DNA of 64,000 nucleotides from assembly GCA_963693305.1 (NCBI GenBank), contig OY855915.1:13859840-13923839 (forward strand), given 5' to 3'. The notes beneath the pieces were generated by a model. The model did not search any database and was not told the origin of the DNA. It saw only the letters and a list, made by a program, of their open reading frames with translations. This DNA comes from Meandrina meandrites. Lineage: Eukaryota; Cnidaria; Anthozoa; Scleractinia; Meandrinidae. Both the position numbers and the translations under genes were made by a program. Shown here piece by piece: positions 9,058-19,159 of the stretch; position 1 is the first letter of the stretch; every line of letters starts with the position of its first letter.

Positions 9058-10156
9058 ACGAACAATCCTGATGTAGTTAAGAACAGGCCACGTCCAGAAA
9101 GGCCAACTCGCACTGAGAATGTAATAGCTTTAGCCACCGAACTGACAGGCAAGATCAAAAAAGTGAAAGAAATGATGAAAACTTTAGACAATAAAAAGAG
9201 TGAATCTGATCCCTGTGTATTTTCTGACTGTTCAGGAAAAGGGAGGGAGAAAGAAAAGCGCAAAATCGTAAACAATAAACACCGAGAACGTAAAAGCAAC
9301 AAGAGATTAACATTAGAAGAAAAAACACTGAGTTGAACCAGAGGTACATAAAAAACCTCTCAAATTGCAAAATTTCAACTCACGAGACAAATTTACTATC
9401 AAGGGGTCTGATGAAATTTATCCAAACACCGATTCCAGATAAGAATCGCGTCAGGCAAAAACTGCTTCAAGACTTCAAACATTTCGCCAGACGAATGCGT
9501 CTCCGATACAGTTTTAACAACAAAGATAGTGAACAGCACCCCTTCCACGTTAAATCGAACTGGGAACCTCCAGTTCAACCATCAGTTGCACTTGAAACAT
9601 ATTTAGAAGAAATTAAAGTACAACTCGCTGAGATCGAGATTACTAAGCCACGAAATAACCTGCCTTACCAAGAACGTATAGCACTGAAAGATTTGAAATC
9701 TAACACAGAAATAGTTATCAAAAAGGCAGACAAAGGATCCACAACCGTCATTATGAACAAACAAGATAAGATAACAGAGGGCCAAACTCAACTTGATGAT
9801 AGAAAGAACTACATGCCCTAGAAACACCAATGGTGAAGGAGACCTCACAAAAGGTCAAAGATTTAATTAATGAACTCCATTTAGGAAATCACATAGACGC
9901 AAAGACCAAAGAATGGCTTTCTCAAACACCTAACCCACCGCGCATACCAGTGTATTACACACTAACAAAGATTCACAAACCGACTCTAACTGGAAGACCA
10001 ATAATTTCGGGCTGTGAAGGTCCGACAGAACGTATATCATCATTTATAGACCACATCCTCCAGCCTATTGCCAAAGCGCAAAAATCGTACCTCAAAGATA
10101 CCACAGATTTCATTAACTTTATAGAAAGGACAAAGTCCAACAAAATACGATTCTAG
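9058..10156 (+). pseudogene. Unit 2 ORF2 with two single-base deletions
   Basis: The start is ACG at 9058. One A is missing near 9308 (GATTAACATT against GATTAAACATT elsewhere) and one C near 9816-9818 (ATGCCCTAG against ATGCCCCTAG). Each shifts the frame, splitting the product into pieces. The pieces at 9333-9821 and 9830-10156 still carry the PLE NLSNCKIST, FARRMRLRY, TKIHKP and GRPIISGC motifs. The terminal TAG is shared with the other units. This copy cannot give a continuous ORF2 product. Confidence 0.85.
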
Positions 10157-10161
10157 TTTCA

Positions 10162-11097
10162 ACGGATGATACCAGCCTCTACACCAATATCCCCCAACAG
10201 GAAGGGATAAACACTGTATGCATAGCATACGAAGACTTCTATAAGAACAACACTCCCATTCCTACAAATTCACTCCGCAACATGCTTAGACTTATACTTC
10301 AGGAGAACTCCTTCCATTTCAACGGAAGGAACTATCTCCAAACCCATGGTACCGCAATGGGGACAAAAATGGCAGTTGCTTTCGCGAACATTTTTATGTC
10401 CGCAGTAGAATCTCAAATTATCGGTAAAAGCAAGATAAAACCCATTGAGTGGAAGAGATACATAGATGACGTGTTCTCATTGTGGAACACAAACAGAGAG
10501 CAAATAGATCAGTTTATATCAGAAGCAAACAGGCACCATCCTACCATTAAATTCACGGCTGAAATATCAGAGAAGGAAATAAATTTCCTAGACACTACTC
10601 TCTTCAAAGGCGAGAGATTTAACAAAGATTCAATCTTTGATATCTGCACACACGTCAAGCCGACTGAGAAATTTCAATACACGCATTTCTCTTCCTGTCA
10701 CGCTCCAGGTGTGAAAAAAGGTTTTATCAAAGGTGAAGCACTTAGGCTTCTGAGAACAAACTCTTCAAAAACAAGTTTTGAAGAAAAGATCAAAAATTTC
10801 AGATCAAATTTGCGTGTTCGAGGCTATCCAGAGAAACTGGTCAACAAAGTCCTCGCAGAAGTCGAATTTAAAAACAGGAAGTCGGCACTACAACAGAAAC
10901 CAAAATTGCAAAAGAGATTATTGCCTTTTGTCACACAATATAATCCATCAGTGCCCAATCTTAAAAGCATTTTAATGAGCAAATGGCATTTAATCCAAGA
11001 CCAACCTCTGCTTAGAGAAATATACAGAGACCCTCCTTTCATCTCCTACAGGAGAGGAAAATCTCTGAAAGACATACTTGTTAGAGCTAAACTCTAA
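10162..11097 (+). pseudogene. Unit 2 RT core; Met lost, motif A neighbour altered
   Basis: The usual ATGGATGTT is ACGGATGAT, so the Met at the expected start is lost and the motif reads TDDTSLYTNIP in place of MDVTSLYTNIP. The catalytic aspartate itself is kept. The frame is open through GTAMGTKMA, YIDD and NFLDT to the usual C-terminus. The first Met left in frame is at 10282, after motif A, so a product started there would lack a catalytic residue. Other changes are E to Q after NTNRE and F to V at CTHVKPTE. Confidence 0.75.
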
Positions 11098-11444
11098 AGG
11101 TCAAAGAACAGCGGGAGTCCTGCTAGGCCTGTCAATCGTTTTTTAAATCATTGCGATATATTTTTAGACAGTGCTCCATCCTGCTACGTGCTAGAGCACC
11201 ATTCAACAGTCTGCAATAGTTTTAAGAGGGAAATAACAAAGAAATGGACTAGCAAGTCATTTAGACTGACGACTATACTATCCCTCAGCATTTTCTCAGC
11301 TTGAGAAAAAAGTTTTTTACGCCTTGAAAGCAGAAAAACCACCTTAACAAGAAAAACAACTTCATTCGGATCGAAAGCCAAAGTCTTGCATTGGCTAATC
11401 CATACAACCAATGGTGAGCCTTTATTTTCGATCCTAACAACAGA

Positions 11445-11452
11445 TATAAAAG
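11445..11452 (+). promoter_or_regulatory. TATA box of unit 3
   Basis: TATAAAAG, 67 bp upstream of ribozyme 3. This precedes the most intact unit of the array. Confidence 0.5.
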
Positions 11453-11511
11453 CAGTGGAAGCGTGCATCTGCCACGGAATGTTATCAGTTATCACTGCCA
11501 TTCCAAAGCCA

Positions 11512-11571
11512 CTTAACATAGAAACAACTGAAGAGTTCCGCTAAAGGAACGAAACTGCAGTCTTGTTTGAG
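11512..11571 (+). ncRNA. Hammerhead ribozyme 3, unit 2/3 junction
   Basis: The core and stems I-III are identical to the other copies; cleavage is predicted at 11562/11563. The only change is in the outer helix: CTC becomes CTT (11512-11514), which still pairs with GAG through a U-G wobble. That is weak but welcome support that the outer helix is real. Confidence 0.92.
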
Positions 11572-11578
11572 ATAGAAC

Positions 11579-12055
11579 ATGAACCAAACACTAAATGAAG
11601 ACGGCTTCTTGTCAGGCCCATCTACATCAGACCAAAACGGACAAGAAAAGTCCAAGGAATTGCTGTTAGCATCAGATTGCAAATTTAAAAGTGGCCAACG
11701 GTCGCCTCTCCGAAAGCGCCGCCACACAGAAGGTAGCAAGGAAAACATCCCTCAGAAAAGATTTCGCCTGAACAATCGCTACAGCGCCCCATCTCTGGGG
11801 AGGAAAGTTGAAAAATCCAAAGCCTCCATAGAGCAACTGGAAGCACACAGAACAAAGAAAACGTGCCCAAAAGATCTGCGCTACAACGTAAGAGTGAACA
11901 TAGTGCCGGGTGATGACTTCAAAAGTGACATCAAGCTTATCTGGAGAGAAGCAGAACAAAAACTTATCGGAGCGCTCACACGCTACCACTACAGAATCGT
12001 GGAAAGCAACAAGATAAAGCTCAGTAAATTTGAGCATAGACCGAACACTACCTGA
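11579..12055 (+). CDS. Unit 3 ORF1 (158 aa)
   Basis: Intact, with KSKE in place of PSEE at residues 24-27 and W for R at residue 122 (LIWREAEQ). It is followed by UGA GAG AAG AAA ATG, so the ORF2 ATG at 12065 lies 9 nt after the stop and in the same frame. Either the two were one frame broken by a stop, or ORF2 is reached by reinitiation or stop readthrough. The UGA context does not match the CUA- or CARYYA-type readthrough signals I know. Confidence 0.7.
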   Translation: MNQTLNEDGFLSGPSTSDQNGQEKSKELLLASDCKFKSGQRSPLRKRRHTEGSKENIPQKRFRLNNRYSAPSLGRKVEKSKASIEQLEAHRTKKTCPKDLRYNVRVNIVPGDDFKSDIKLIWREAEQKLIGALTRYHYRIVESNKIKLSKFEHRPNTT

Positions 12056-12064
12056 GAGAAGAAA

Positions 12065-13165
12065 ATGAACAATCCTGATGTAGTTAAGAACAGGCCACGT
12101 CCAGAAAGGCCAACTCGCACTGAGAATGTAATAGCTTTAGCCACCGAACTGACAGACAAGATCAAAAAAGTGAAAGAAATGATGAAAACTTTAGACAATA
12201 AAAAGAGTGAATCTGATCCCTGTGTATTTTCTGACTGTTCAGGAAAAGGCAGGGAGAAAGAAAAGCGCAAAATCGTAAACAATAAACACCGAGAACGTAA
12301 AAGCAACAAGAGATTAAACATTAGAAGAAAAAACACTGAGTTGAACCAGAGGTACATAAAAAACCTCTCAAATTGCAAAATTTCAACTCACGAGACAAAT
12401 TTACTATCAAGGGGTCTGATGAAATTTATCCAAACACCGATTCCAGATAAGAATCGCGTCAGGCAAAAACTGCTTCAAGACTTCAAACATTTCGCCAGAC
12501 GAATGCGTCTCCGATACAGTTTTAACAACAAAGATAGTGAACAGCACCCCTTCCACGTTAAATCGAACTGGGAACCTCCAGTTCAACCATCAGTTGCACT
12601 TGAAACATATTTAGAAGAAATTAAAGTACAACTCGCTGAGATCGAGATTACTAAGCCACGAAATAACCTGCCTTACCAAGAACGTATAGCACTGAAAGAT
12701 TTGAAATCTAACACAGAAATAGTTATCAAAAAGGCAGACAAAGGATCCACAACCGTCATTATGAACAAACAAGATAAGATAACAGAGGGCCAAACTCAAC
12801 TTGATGATAGAAAGAACTACATGCCCCTAGAAACACCAATGGTGAAGGAGACCTCACAAAAGGTCAAAGATTTAATTAATGAACTCCATTTAGGAAATCA
12901 CATAGACGCAAAGACCAAAGAATGGCTTTCTCAAACACCTAACCCACCGCGCATACCAGTGTATTACACACTAACAAAGATTCACAAACCGACTCTAACT
13001 GGAAGACCAATAATTTCGGGCTGTGAAGGTCCGACAGAACGTATATCATCATTTATAGACCACATCCTCCAGCCTATTGCCAAAGCGCAAAAATCGTACC
13101 TCAAAGATACCACAGATTTCATTAACTTTATAGAAAGGACAAAGTCCAACAAAATACGATTCTAG
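12065..13165 (+). CDS. Unit 3 ORF2 (366 aa): PLE RT N-terminal half, most intact copy
   Basis: ATG present and frame unbroken. Residues 60-92 are Lys/Arg-rich (KREKEKRK-like, then RRKN). NLSNCKISTHETNLLSRGLM lies at 100-119, FARRMRLRY at 143-151, KKADKGSTTVIM at 222-233, YYTLTKIHKP at 300-309 and GRPIISGCEGPTERISSF at 313-330. These are the conserved N-terminal RT blocks of the Penelope-like family, which normally run straight into the motif A of the RT core. In every array copy that retains the site, a TAG after NKIRF stops this frame and the core continues at -1. A simple X XXY YYZ slippery heptamer is not visible in AAC AAA ATA CGA TTC TAG. Confidence 0.8.
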   Translation: MNNPDVVKNRPRPERPTRTENVIALATELTDKIKKVKEMMKTLDNKKSESDPCVFSDCSGKGREKEKRKIVNNKHRERKSNKRLNIRRKNTELNQRYIKNLSNCKISTHETNLLSRGLMKFIQTPIPDKNRVRQKLLQDFKHFARRMRLRYSFNNKDSEQHPFHVKSNWEPPVQPSVALETYLEEIKVQLAEIEITKPRNNLPYQERIALKDLKSNTEIVIKKADKGSTTVIMNKQDKITEGQTQLDDRKNYMPLETPMVKETSQKVKDLINELHLGNHIDAKTKEWLSQTPNPPRIPVYYTLTKIHKPTLTGRPIISGCEGPTERISSFIDHILQPIAKAQKSYLKDTTDFINFIERTKSNKIRF

Positions 13166-13170
13166 TTTCA

Positions 13171-14106
13171 ATGGATGTTACCAGCCTGTACACCAATATC
13201 CCCCAACAGGAAGGGATAAACACTGTATGCATAGCATACGAAGACTTCTATAAGAACAACACTCCCATTCCTACAAATTCACTCCGCAACATGCTTAGAC
13301 TTATACTTCAGGAGAACTCCTTCCATTTCAACGGAAGGAACTATCTCCAAACCCATGGTACCGCAATGGGGACAAAAATGGCAGTTGCTTTCGCGAACAT
13401 TTTTATGTCCGCAGTAGAATCTCAAATTATCGGTAAAAGCAAGATAAAACCCATTGAGTGGAAGAGATACATAGATGACGTGTTCTCATTGTGGAACACA
13501 AACAGAGAGCAAATAGATCAGTTTATATCAGAAGCAAACAGGCACCATCCTACCATTAAATTCACGGCTGAAATATCAGAGAAGGAAATAAATTTCCTAG
13601 ACACTACTCTCTTCAAAGGCGAGAGATTTAACAAAGATTCAATCTTTGATATCTGCACACACTTCAAGCCGACTGAGAAATTTCAATACACGCATTTCTC
13701 TTCCTGTCACGCTCCAGGTGTGAAAAAAGGTTTTATCAAAGGTGAAGCACTTAGGCTTCTGAGAACAAACTCTTCAAAAACAAGTTTTGAAGAAAAGATC
13801 AAAAATTTCAGATCAAATTTGCGTGTTCGAGGCTATCCAGAGAAACTGGTCAACAAAGTCCTCGCAGAAGTCGAATTTAAAAACAGGAAGTCGGCACTAC
13901 AACAGAAACCAAAATTGCAAAAGAGATTATTGCCTTTTGTCACACAATATCATCCATCAGTGCCCAATCTTAAAAGCATTTTAATGAGCAAATGGCATTT
14001 AATCCAAGACCAACCTCTGCTTAGAGAAATAAACAGAGACCCTCCTTTCATCTCCTACAGGAGAGGAAAATCTCTGAAAGACATACTTGTTAGAGCTAAA
14101 CTCTAA
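13171..14106 (+). CDS. Unit 3 RT core (311 aa)
   Basis: Full-length core with all catalytic aspartates (D2, and DD of YIDD at 102-103). It starts 5 nt after the ORF2 stop. Copy-specific residues include Q for E after NTNRE, H for N in VTQYHPSVP and N for Y in LREINRDPP. Together with ORF2 it would form one RT if the frame break were bypassed. No GIY-YIG nuclease follows before the next unit. Confidence 0.85.
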   Translation: MDVTSLYTNIPQQEGINTVCIAYEDFYKNNTPIPTNSLRNMLRLILQENSFHFNGRNYLQTHGTAMGTKMAVAFANIFMSAVESQIIGKSKIKPIEWKRYIDDVFSLWNTNREQIDQFISEANRHHPTIKFTAEISEKEINFLDTTLFKGERFNKDSIFDICTHFKPTEKFQYTHFSSCHAPGVKKGFIKGEALRLLRTNSSKTSFEEKIKNFRSNLRVRGYPEKLVNKVLAEVEFKNRKSALQQKPKLQKRLLPFVTQYHPSVPNLKSILMSKWHLIQDQPLLREINRDPPFISYRRGKSLKDILVRAKL

Positions 14107-14520
14107 AGGTCAAAGAACAGCGGGAGTCCTGCTAGGCCTGTCAATCATTTTTTAAATCATTGCGATATATTTTTAGACAGTGCTCCATCCTGCTACGTGC
14201 TAGAGCACCATTCAACAGTCTGCAATAGTTTTAAGAGGGAAATAACAAAGAAATGGACTAGCAAGTCATTTAGACTGACGACTATACTATCCCTCAGCAT
14301 TTTCTCAGCTTGAGAAAAAAGTTTTTTACGCCTTTAAAGCAGAAAAAGGACCTTAACAAGAAACACAACTTCATTCGGATCGAAAGCCAAAGTCTTGCAT
14401 TGGCTAATCCATACAACCAATGGTGAGCCTTTATTTTCGATCCTAACAACAGATATAAAAGCAGTGGAAGCGTGCATCTGCCACGGAATGTTATCAGTTA
14501 TCACTGCCATTCCTAAGCCA
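14107..14520 (+). other. Unit 3/4 intergenic region
   Basis: Holds the unit 3 3' tail to the unit edge at 14359 and the unit 4 promoter-like region. It includes the 9-bp ATAACAAAG segment seen in the longer 3' tails (units 2-5) but absent from units 0 and 1. No coding sequence seen. Confidence 0.5.
14454..14461 (+). promoter_or_regulatory. TATA box of unit 4
   Basis: TATAAAAG, 67 bp upstream of ribozyme 4. Confidence 0.5.
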
Positions 14521-14580
14521 CTCAACATAGAAACAACTGAAGAGTTCCGCTAAAGGAACGAAACTGCAGTCTTGTTTGAG
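14521..14580 (+). ncRNA. Hammerhead ribozyme 4, unit 3/4 junction
   Basis: AAACAA 14531-14536, CTGAAGA 14537-14543, stem II 14544-14559, GAA 14560-14562, stem III ACTGCAGT 14563-14570, C17 14571, TTGTTT 14572-14577. Identical to ribozyme 1. Cutting here and at ribozyme 3 would release a 3009-nt RNA spanning unit 3's coding region. Confidence 0.92.
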
Positions 14581-14587
14581 ATAGAAC

Positions 14588-15064
14588 ATGAACCAAACAC
14601 TAAATGAAGACGGCTTCTTGTCAGGCCCATCTACATCAGACCAAAACGGACAAGAACCGTCCGAGGAATTGCTGTTAGCATCAGATGGCAAATTTAAAAG
14701 TGGCCAACGGTCGCCTCTCCGAAAGCGCCGCCACACAGAAGGTAGCAAGGAAAACATCCCTCAGAAAAGATTTCGCCTGAACAATCGCTACAGCGCCCCA
14801 TCTCTGGGGAGGAAAGTTGAAAAATCCAAAGCCTCCATAGAGCAACTGGAAGCACACAGAACAAAGAAAACGTGCCCAAAAGATCTGCGCTACAACGTAA
14901 GAGTGAACATAGTGCCGGGTGATGACTTCAAAAGTGACATCAAGCTTATCCGGAGAGAAGCAGAACAAAAACTTATCGGAGCGCTCACACGCTACCACTA
15001 CAGAATCGTGGAAAGCAACAAGATAAAGCTCAGTAAATTTGAGCATAGACCGAACACTACCTGA
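14588..15064 (+). CDS. Unit 4 ORF1 (158 aa)
   Basis: Intact and close to the majority sequence of all copies, so it is a good reference for the family. Starts 16 nt after the ribozyme cut, ends at the shared UGA, and is in frame with the ORF2 ATG at 15074. Confidence 0.7.
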   Translation: MNQTLNEDGFLSGPSTSDQNGQEPSEELLLASDGKFKSGQRSPLRKRRHTEGSKENIPQKRFRLNNRYSAPSLGRKVEKSKASIEQLEAHRTKKTCPKDLRYNVRVNIVPGDDFKSDIKLIRREAEQKLIGALTRYHYRIVESNKIKLSKFEHRPNTT

Positions 15065-15073
15065 GAGAAGAAA

Positions 15074-16174
15074 ATGAACAATCCTGATTTAGTTAAGAAC
15101 AGGCCACGTCCAGAAAGGCCAACTCGCACTGAGAATGTAATAGCTTTAGCCACCGAACTGACAGACAAGATCAAAAAAGTGAAAGAAATGAGGAAAACTT
15201 TAGACAATAAAAAGAGTGAATCTGATCCCTGTGTATTTTCTGACTGTTCAGGAAAAGGGAGGGAGAAAGAAAAGCGCAAAATCGTAAACAATAAACACCG
15301 AGAACGTAAAAGCAACAAGAGATTAAACATTAGAAGAAAAAACACTGAGTTGAACCAGAGGTACATAAAAAACCTCTCAAATTGCAAAATTTCAACTCAC
15401 GAGACAAATTTACTATCAAGGGGTCTGATGAAATTTATCCAAACACCGATTCCAGATAAGAATCGCATCAGGCAAAAACTGCTTCAAGACTTCAAACATT
15501 TCGCCAGACGAATGCGTCTCCGATACATTTTTAACAACAAAGATAGTGAACAGCACCCCTTCCACGTTAAATCGAACTGGGAACCTCCAGTTCAACCATC
15601 AGTTGCACTTGAAACATATTTAGAAGAAATTAAAGTACAACTCGCTGAGATCGAGATTACTAAGCCACGAAATAACCTGCCTTACCAAGAACGTATAGCA
15701 CTGAAAGATTTGAAATCTAACACAGAAATAGTTATCAAAAAGGCAGACAAAGGATCCACAACCGTCATTATGAACAAACAAGATAAGATAACAGAGGGCC
15801 AAACTCAACTTGATGATAGAAAGAACTACATGCCCCTAGAAACACCAATGGTGAAGGAGACCTCACAAAAGGTCAAAGATTTAATTAATGAACTCCATTT
15901 AGGAAATCACATAGACGCAAAGACCAAAGAATGGCTTTCTCAAACACCTAACCCACCACGCATACCAGTGTATTACACACTAACAAAGATTCACAAACCG
16001 ACTCTAACTGGAAGACCAATAATTTCGGGCTGTGAAGGTCCGACAGAACGTATATCATCATTTATAGACCACATCCTCCAGCCTATTGCCAAAGCGCAAA
16101 AATCGTACCTCAAAGATACCACAGATTTCATTAACTTTGTAGAAAGGACAAAGTCCAACAAAATACGATTCTAG
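15074..16174 (+). CDS. Unit 4 ORF2 (366 aa)
   Basis: ATG kept and frame unbroken, as in unit 3. Differences include L for V in NNPDLVKN, R for M in KEMRKTL, I for V in DKNRIRQK and V for I in FINFVERTK. Most are conservative, so they look like drift since duplication. All RT N-terminal motifs are present. Confidence 0.8.
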   Translation: MNNPDLVKNRPRPERPTRTENVIALATELTDKIKKVKEMRKTLDNKKSESDPCVFSDCSGKGREKEKRKIVNNKHRERKSNKRLNIRRKNTELNQRYIKNLSNCKISTHETNLLSRGLMKFIQTPIPDKNRIRQKLLQDFKHFARRMRLRYIFNNKDSEQHPFHVKSNWEPPVQPSVALETYLEEIKVQLAEIEITKPRNNLPYQERIALKDLKSNTEIVIKKADKGSTTVIMNKQDKITEGQTQLDDRKNYMPLETPMVKETSQKVKDLINELHLGNHIDAKTKEWLSQTPNPPRIPVYYTLTKIHKPTLTGRPIISGCEGPTERISSFIDHILQPIAKAQKSYLKDTTDFINFVERTKSNKIRF

Positions 16175-16179
16175 TTTCA

Positions 16180-17115
16180 ATGGATGTTACCAGCCTGTAC
16201 ACCAATATCCCCCAACAGGAAGGGATAAACACTGTATGCATAGCATACGAAGACTTCTATAAGAACAACACTCCCATTCCTACAAATTCACTCCGCAACA
16301 TGCTTAGACTTATACTTCAGGAGAACTCCTTCCATTTCAACGGAAGGAACTATCTCCAAACCCATGGTACCGCAATGGGGACAAAAATGGCAGTTGCTTT
16401 CGCGAACATTTTTATGTCCGCAGTAGAATCTCAAATTATCGGTAAAAGCAAGATAAAACCCATTGAGTGGAAGAGATACATAGATGACGTGTTCTCATTG
16501 TGGAACACAAACAGAGAGGAAATAGATCAGTTTATATCAGAAGCAAACAGGCACCATCCTACCATTAAATTCACGGCTGAAATATCAGAGAAGGAAATAA
16601 ATTTCCTAGACACTACTCTCTTCAAAGGCGAGAGATTTAACAAAGATTCAATCTTTGATATCTGCACACACTTCAAGCCGACTGAGAAATTTCAATACAC
16701 GCATTTCTCTTCCTGTCACGCTCCAGGTGTGAAAAAAGGTTTTATCAAAGGTGAAGCACTTAGGCGTCTGAGAACAAACTCTTCAAAAACAAGTTTTGAA
16801 GAAAAGATCAAAAATTTCAGATCAAATTTGCGTGTTCGAGGCTATCCAGAGAAACTGTTCAACAAAGTCCTCGCAGAAGTCGAATTTAAAAACAGGAAGT
16901 CGGCACTACAACAGAAACCAAAATTGCAAAAGAGATTATTGCCTTTTGTCACACAATATAATCCATCAGTGCCCAATCTTAAAAGCATTTTAATGAGCAA
17001 ATGGCATTTAATCCAAGACCAACCTCTGCTTAGAGAAATAAACAGAGACCCTCCTTTCATCTCCTACAGGAGAGGAAAATCTCTGAAAGACATACTTGTT
17101 AGAGCTAAACTCTAA
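16180..17115 (+). CDS. Unit 4 RT core (311 aa)
   Basis: Full length with YIDD and the other RT motifs. Differs at R for L in EALRRLRT and F for V in EKLFNKVL. With ORF1 and ORF2 of the same unit it is, beside unit 3, one of only two copies whose three frames are all uninterrupted apart from the shared UGA and frame break. Confidence 0.85.
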   Translation: MDVTSLYTNIPQQEGINTVCIAYEDFYKNNTPIPTNSLRNMLRLILQENSFHFNGRNYLQTHGTAMGTKMAVAFANIFMSAVESQIIGKSKIKPIEWKRYIDDVFSLWNTNREEIDQFISEANRHHPTIKFTAEISEKEINFLDTTLFKGERFNKDSIFDICTHFKPTEKFQYTHFSSCHAPGVKKGFIKGEALRRLRTNSSKTSFEEKIKNFRSNLRVRGYPEKLFNKVLAEVEFKNRKSALQQKPKLQKRLLPFVTQYNPSVPNLKSILMSKWHLIQDQPLLREINRDPPFISYRRGKSLKDILVRAKL

Positions 17116-17460
17116 AGGTCAAAGAACAGCAGGAGTCCTGCTAGGCCTGTCAATCATTTTTTAAATCATTGCGATATATTTTTAGACAGTGCTCCATCCT
17201 GCTACGTGCTAGAGCACCATTCAACAGTCTGCAATAGTTTTGAGGGAAATAACAAAGAAATGGACTAGCAAGTCATTTAGACTGACGACTATACTATCCC
17301 TCAGCATTTTCTCAGCTTGAGAAAAAAGTTTTTTACCCCTTGAAAGCAGAAAAACGACCTTAACAAGAAACACAACTTCATTCGGATCGAAAGCCAAAGT
17401 CTTGCATTGGCTAATCCATACAACCAATGGTGAGCCTTTATTTTCGATCCTAACAACAGA

Positions 17461-17468
17461 TATAAAAG
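17461..17468 (+). promoter_or_regulatory. TATA box of unit 5
   Basis: TATAAAAG, 67 bp upstream of ribozyme 5. It is the last one: the array ends at 19841, upstream of where the next box would be. Confidence 0.5.
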
Positions 17469-17527
17469 CAGTGGAAGCGTGCATCTGCCACGGAATGTTA
17501 TCAGTTATCACTGCCATTCCTAAGCCA

Positions 17528-17587
17528 CTCAACATAGAAACAACTGAAGAGTTCCGCTAAAGGAACGAAACTGCAGTCTTGTTTGAG
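17528..17587 (+). ncRNA. Hammerhead ribozyme 5, unit 4/5 junction
   Basis: Core and helices identical to the others (CTGAAGA 17544-17550; C17 17578, cut 17578/17579). The array ends about 210 bp short of where a sixth ribozyme would lie, so readthrough RNA from unit 5 would leave the array uncut at its 3' end. Confidence 0.92.
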
Positions 17588-17594
17588 ATAGAAC

Positions 17595-18071
17595 ATGAAC
17601 CAAACACTAAATGAAGACGGCTTCTTGTCAGGCCCATCTACATCAGACCAAAACGGACAAGAACCGTCCAAGGAATTGCTGTTAGCATCAGATGGCAAAT
17701 TTAAAAGTGGCCAACGGTCGCCTCTCCGAAAGCGCCGCCACACAGAAGGTAGCAAGGAAAACATCCCTCAGAAAAGATTTCGCCTGAACAATCGCTACAG
17801 CGCCCCATCTCTGGGGAGGAAAGTTGAAAAATCCAAAGCCTCCATAGAGCAACTGGAAGCACACAGAACAAAGAAAACGTGCCCAAAAGATCTGCGCTAC
17901 AACGCAAGAGTGAACATAGTGCCGGGTGATGACTTCAAAAGTGACATCAAGCTTATCCGGAGAGAAGCAGAACAAAAACTTATCGGAACGCTCACACGCT
18001 ACCACTACAGAATCGTGGAAAGCAACAAGATAAAGCTCAGTAAATTTGAGCATAGACCGAACACTACCTGA
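17595..18071 (+). CDS. Unit 5 ORF1 (158 aa)
   Basis: Full length. Differences include K for E at residue 26 (EPSKELL), A for V in RYNARVN and T for A in LIGTLTRY. Ends at the shared UGA. Confidence 0.65.
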   Translation: MNQTLNEDGFLSGPSTSDQNGQEPSKELLLASDGKFKSGQRSPLRKRRHTEGSKENIPQKRFRLNNRYSAPSLGRKVEKSKASIEQLEAHRTKKTCPKDLRYNARVNIVPGDDFKSDIKLIRREAEQKLIGTLTRYHYRIVESNKIKLSKFEHRPNTT

Positions 18072-18080
18072 GAGAAGAAA

Positions 18081-19146
18081 ACGAACAATCCTGATGTAGT
18101 TAAGAACAGGCCACGTCCAGAAAGGCCAACTCGCACTGAGAATGTAATAGCTTTAGCCACCGAACTGACAGACAAGATCAAAAAAGTGAAAGAAATGATG
18201 AAAACTTTAGACAATAAAAAGAGTGAATCTGATCCCTGTGTATTTTCTGACTGTTCAGGAAAAGGCAGGGAGAAAGAAAAGCGCAAAATCGTAAACAATA
18301 AACACCGAGAACGTAAAAGCAACAAGAGATTAAACATTAGAAGAAAAAACACTGAGTTGAACCAGAGGTACATAAAAAACCTCTCAAATTGCAAAATTTC
18401 AACTCACGAGACAAATTTACTATCAAGGGGTCTGATGAAATTTATCCAAACACCGATTCCAGATAAGAATCGCGTCAGGCAAAAACTGCTTCAAGACTTC
18501 AAACATTTCGCCAGACGAATGCGTCTCCGATACATTTTTAACAACAAAGATAGTGAACAGCACCCCTTCCACGTTAAATCGAACTGGGAACCTCCAGTTC
18601 AACCATCAGTTGCACTTGAAACATATTTAGAAGAAATTAAAGTACAACTCGCTGAGATCGAGATTACTAAGCCACGAAATAACCTGCCTTACCAAGAACG
18701 TATAGCACTGAAAGATTTGAAATCTAACACAGAAATAGTTATCAAAAAGGCAGACAAAGGATCCACAACCGTCATTATGAACAAACAAGATAAGATAACA
18801 GAGGGCCAAACTCAACTTGATGATAGAAAGAACTACATGCCCCTAGAAACACCAATGGTGAAGGAGACCTCACAAAAGGTCAAAGATTTAATTAATGAAC
18901 TCCATTTAGGAAATCACATAGACGCAAAGACCAAAGAATGGCTTTCTCAAACACCTAACCCACCGCATACCAGTGTATTACACACTAACAAAGATTCACA
19001 AACCGACTCTAACTGGAAGACCAATAATTTCGGGCTGTGAAGGTCCGACAGAACGTATATCATCATTTATAGACCACATCCTCCAGCCTATTGCCAAAGC
19101 GCAAAAATCGTACCTCAAAGATACCACAGATTTCATTAACTTTATA
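18081..19146 (+). pseudogene. Unit 5 ORF2, frameshifted and cut short
   Basis: The start is ACG at 18081; the first Met is at 18186. The frame is good to TPNPP, where two bases are missing near 18964 (CACCGCATACC against CACCGCGCATACC). The TKIHKP and GRPIISGC blocks then continue in another frame to about 19158, where the sequence jumps into the 3' part of the RT core. Confidence 0.8.
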
Positions 19147-19159
19147 GAAAGGACAAAGG

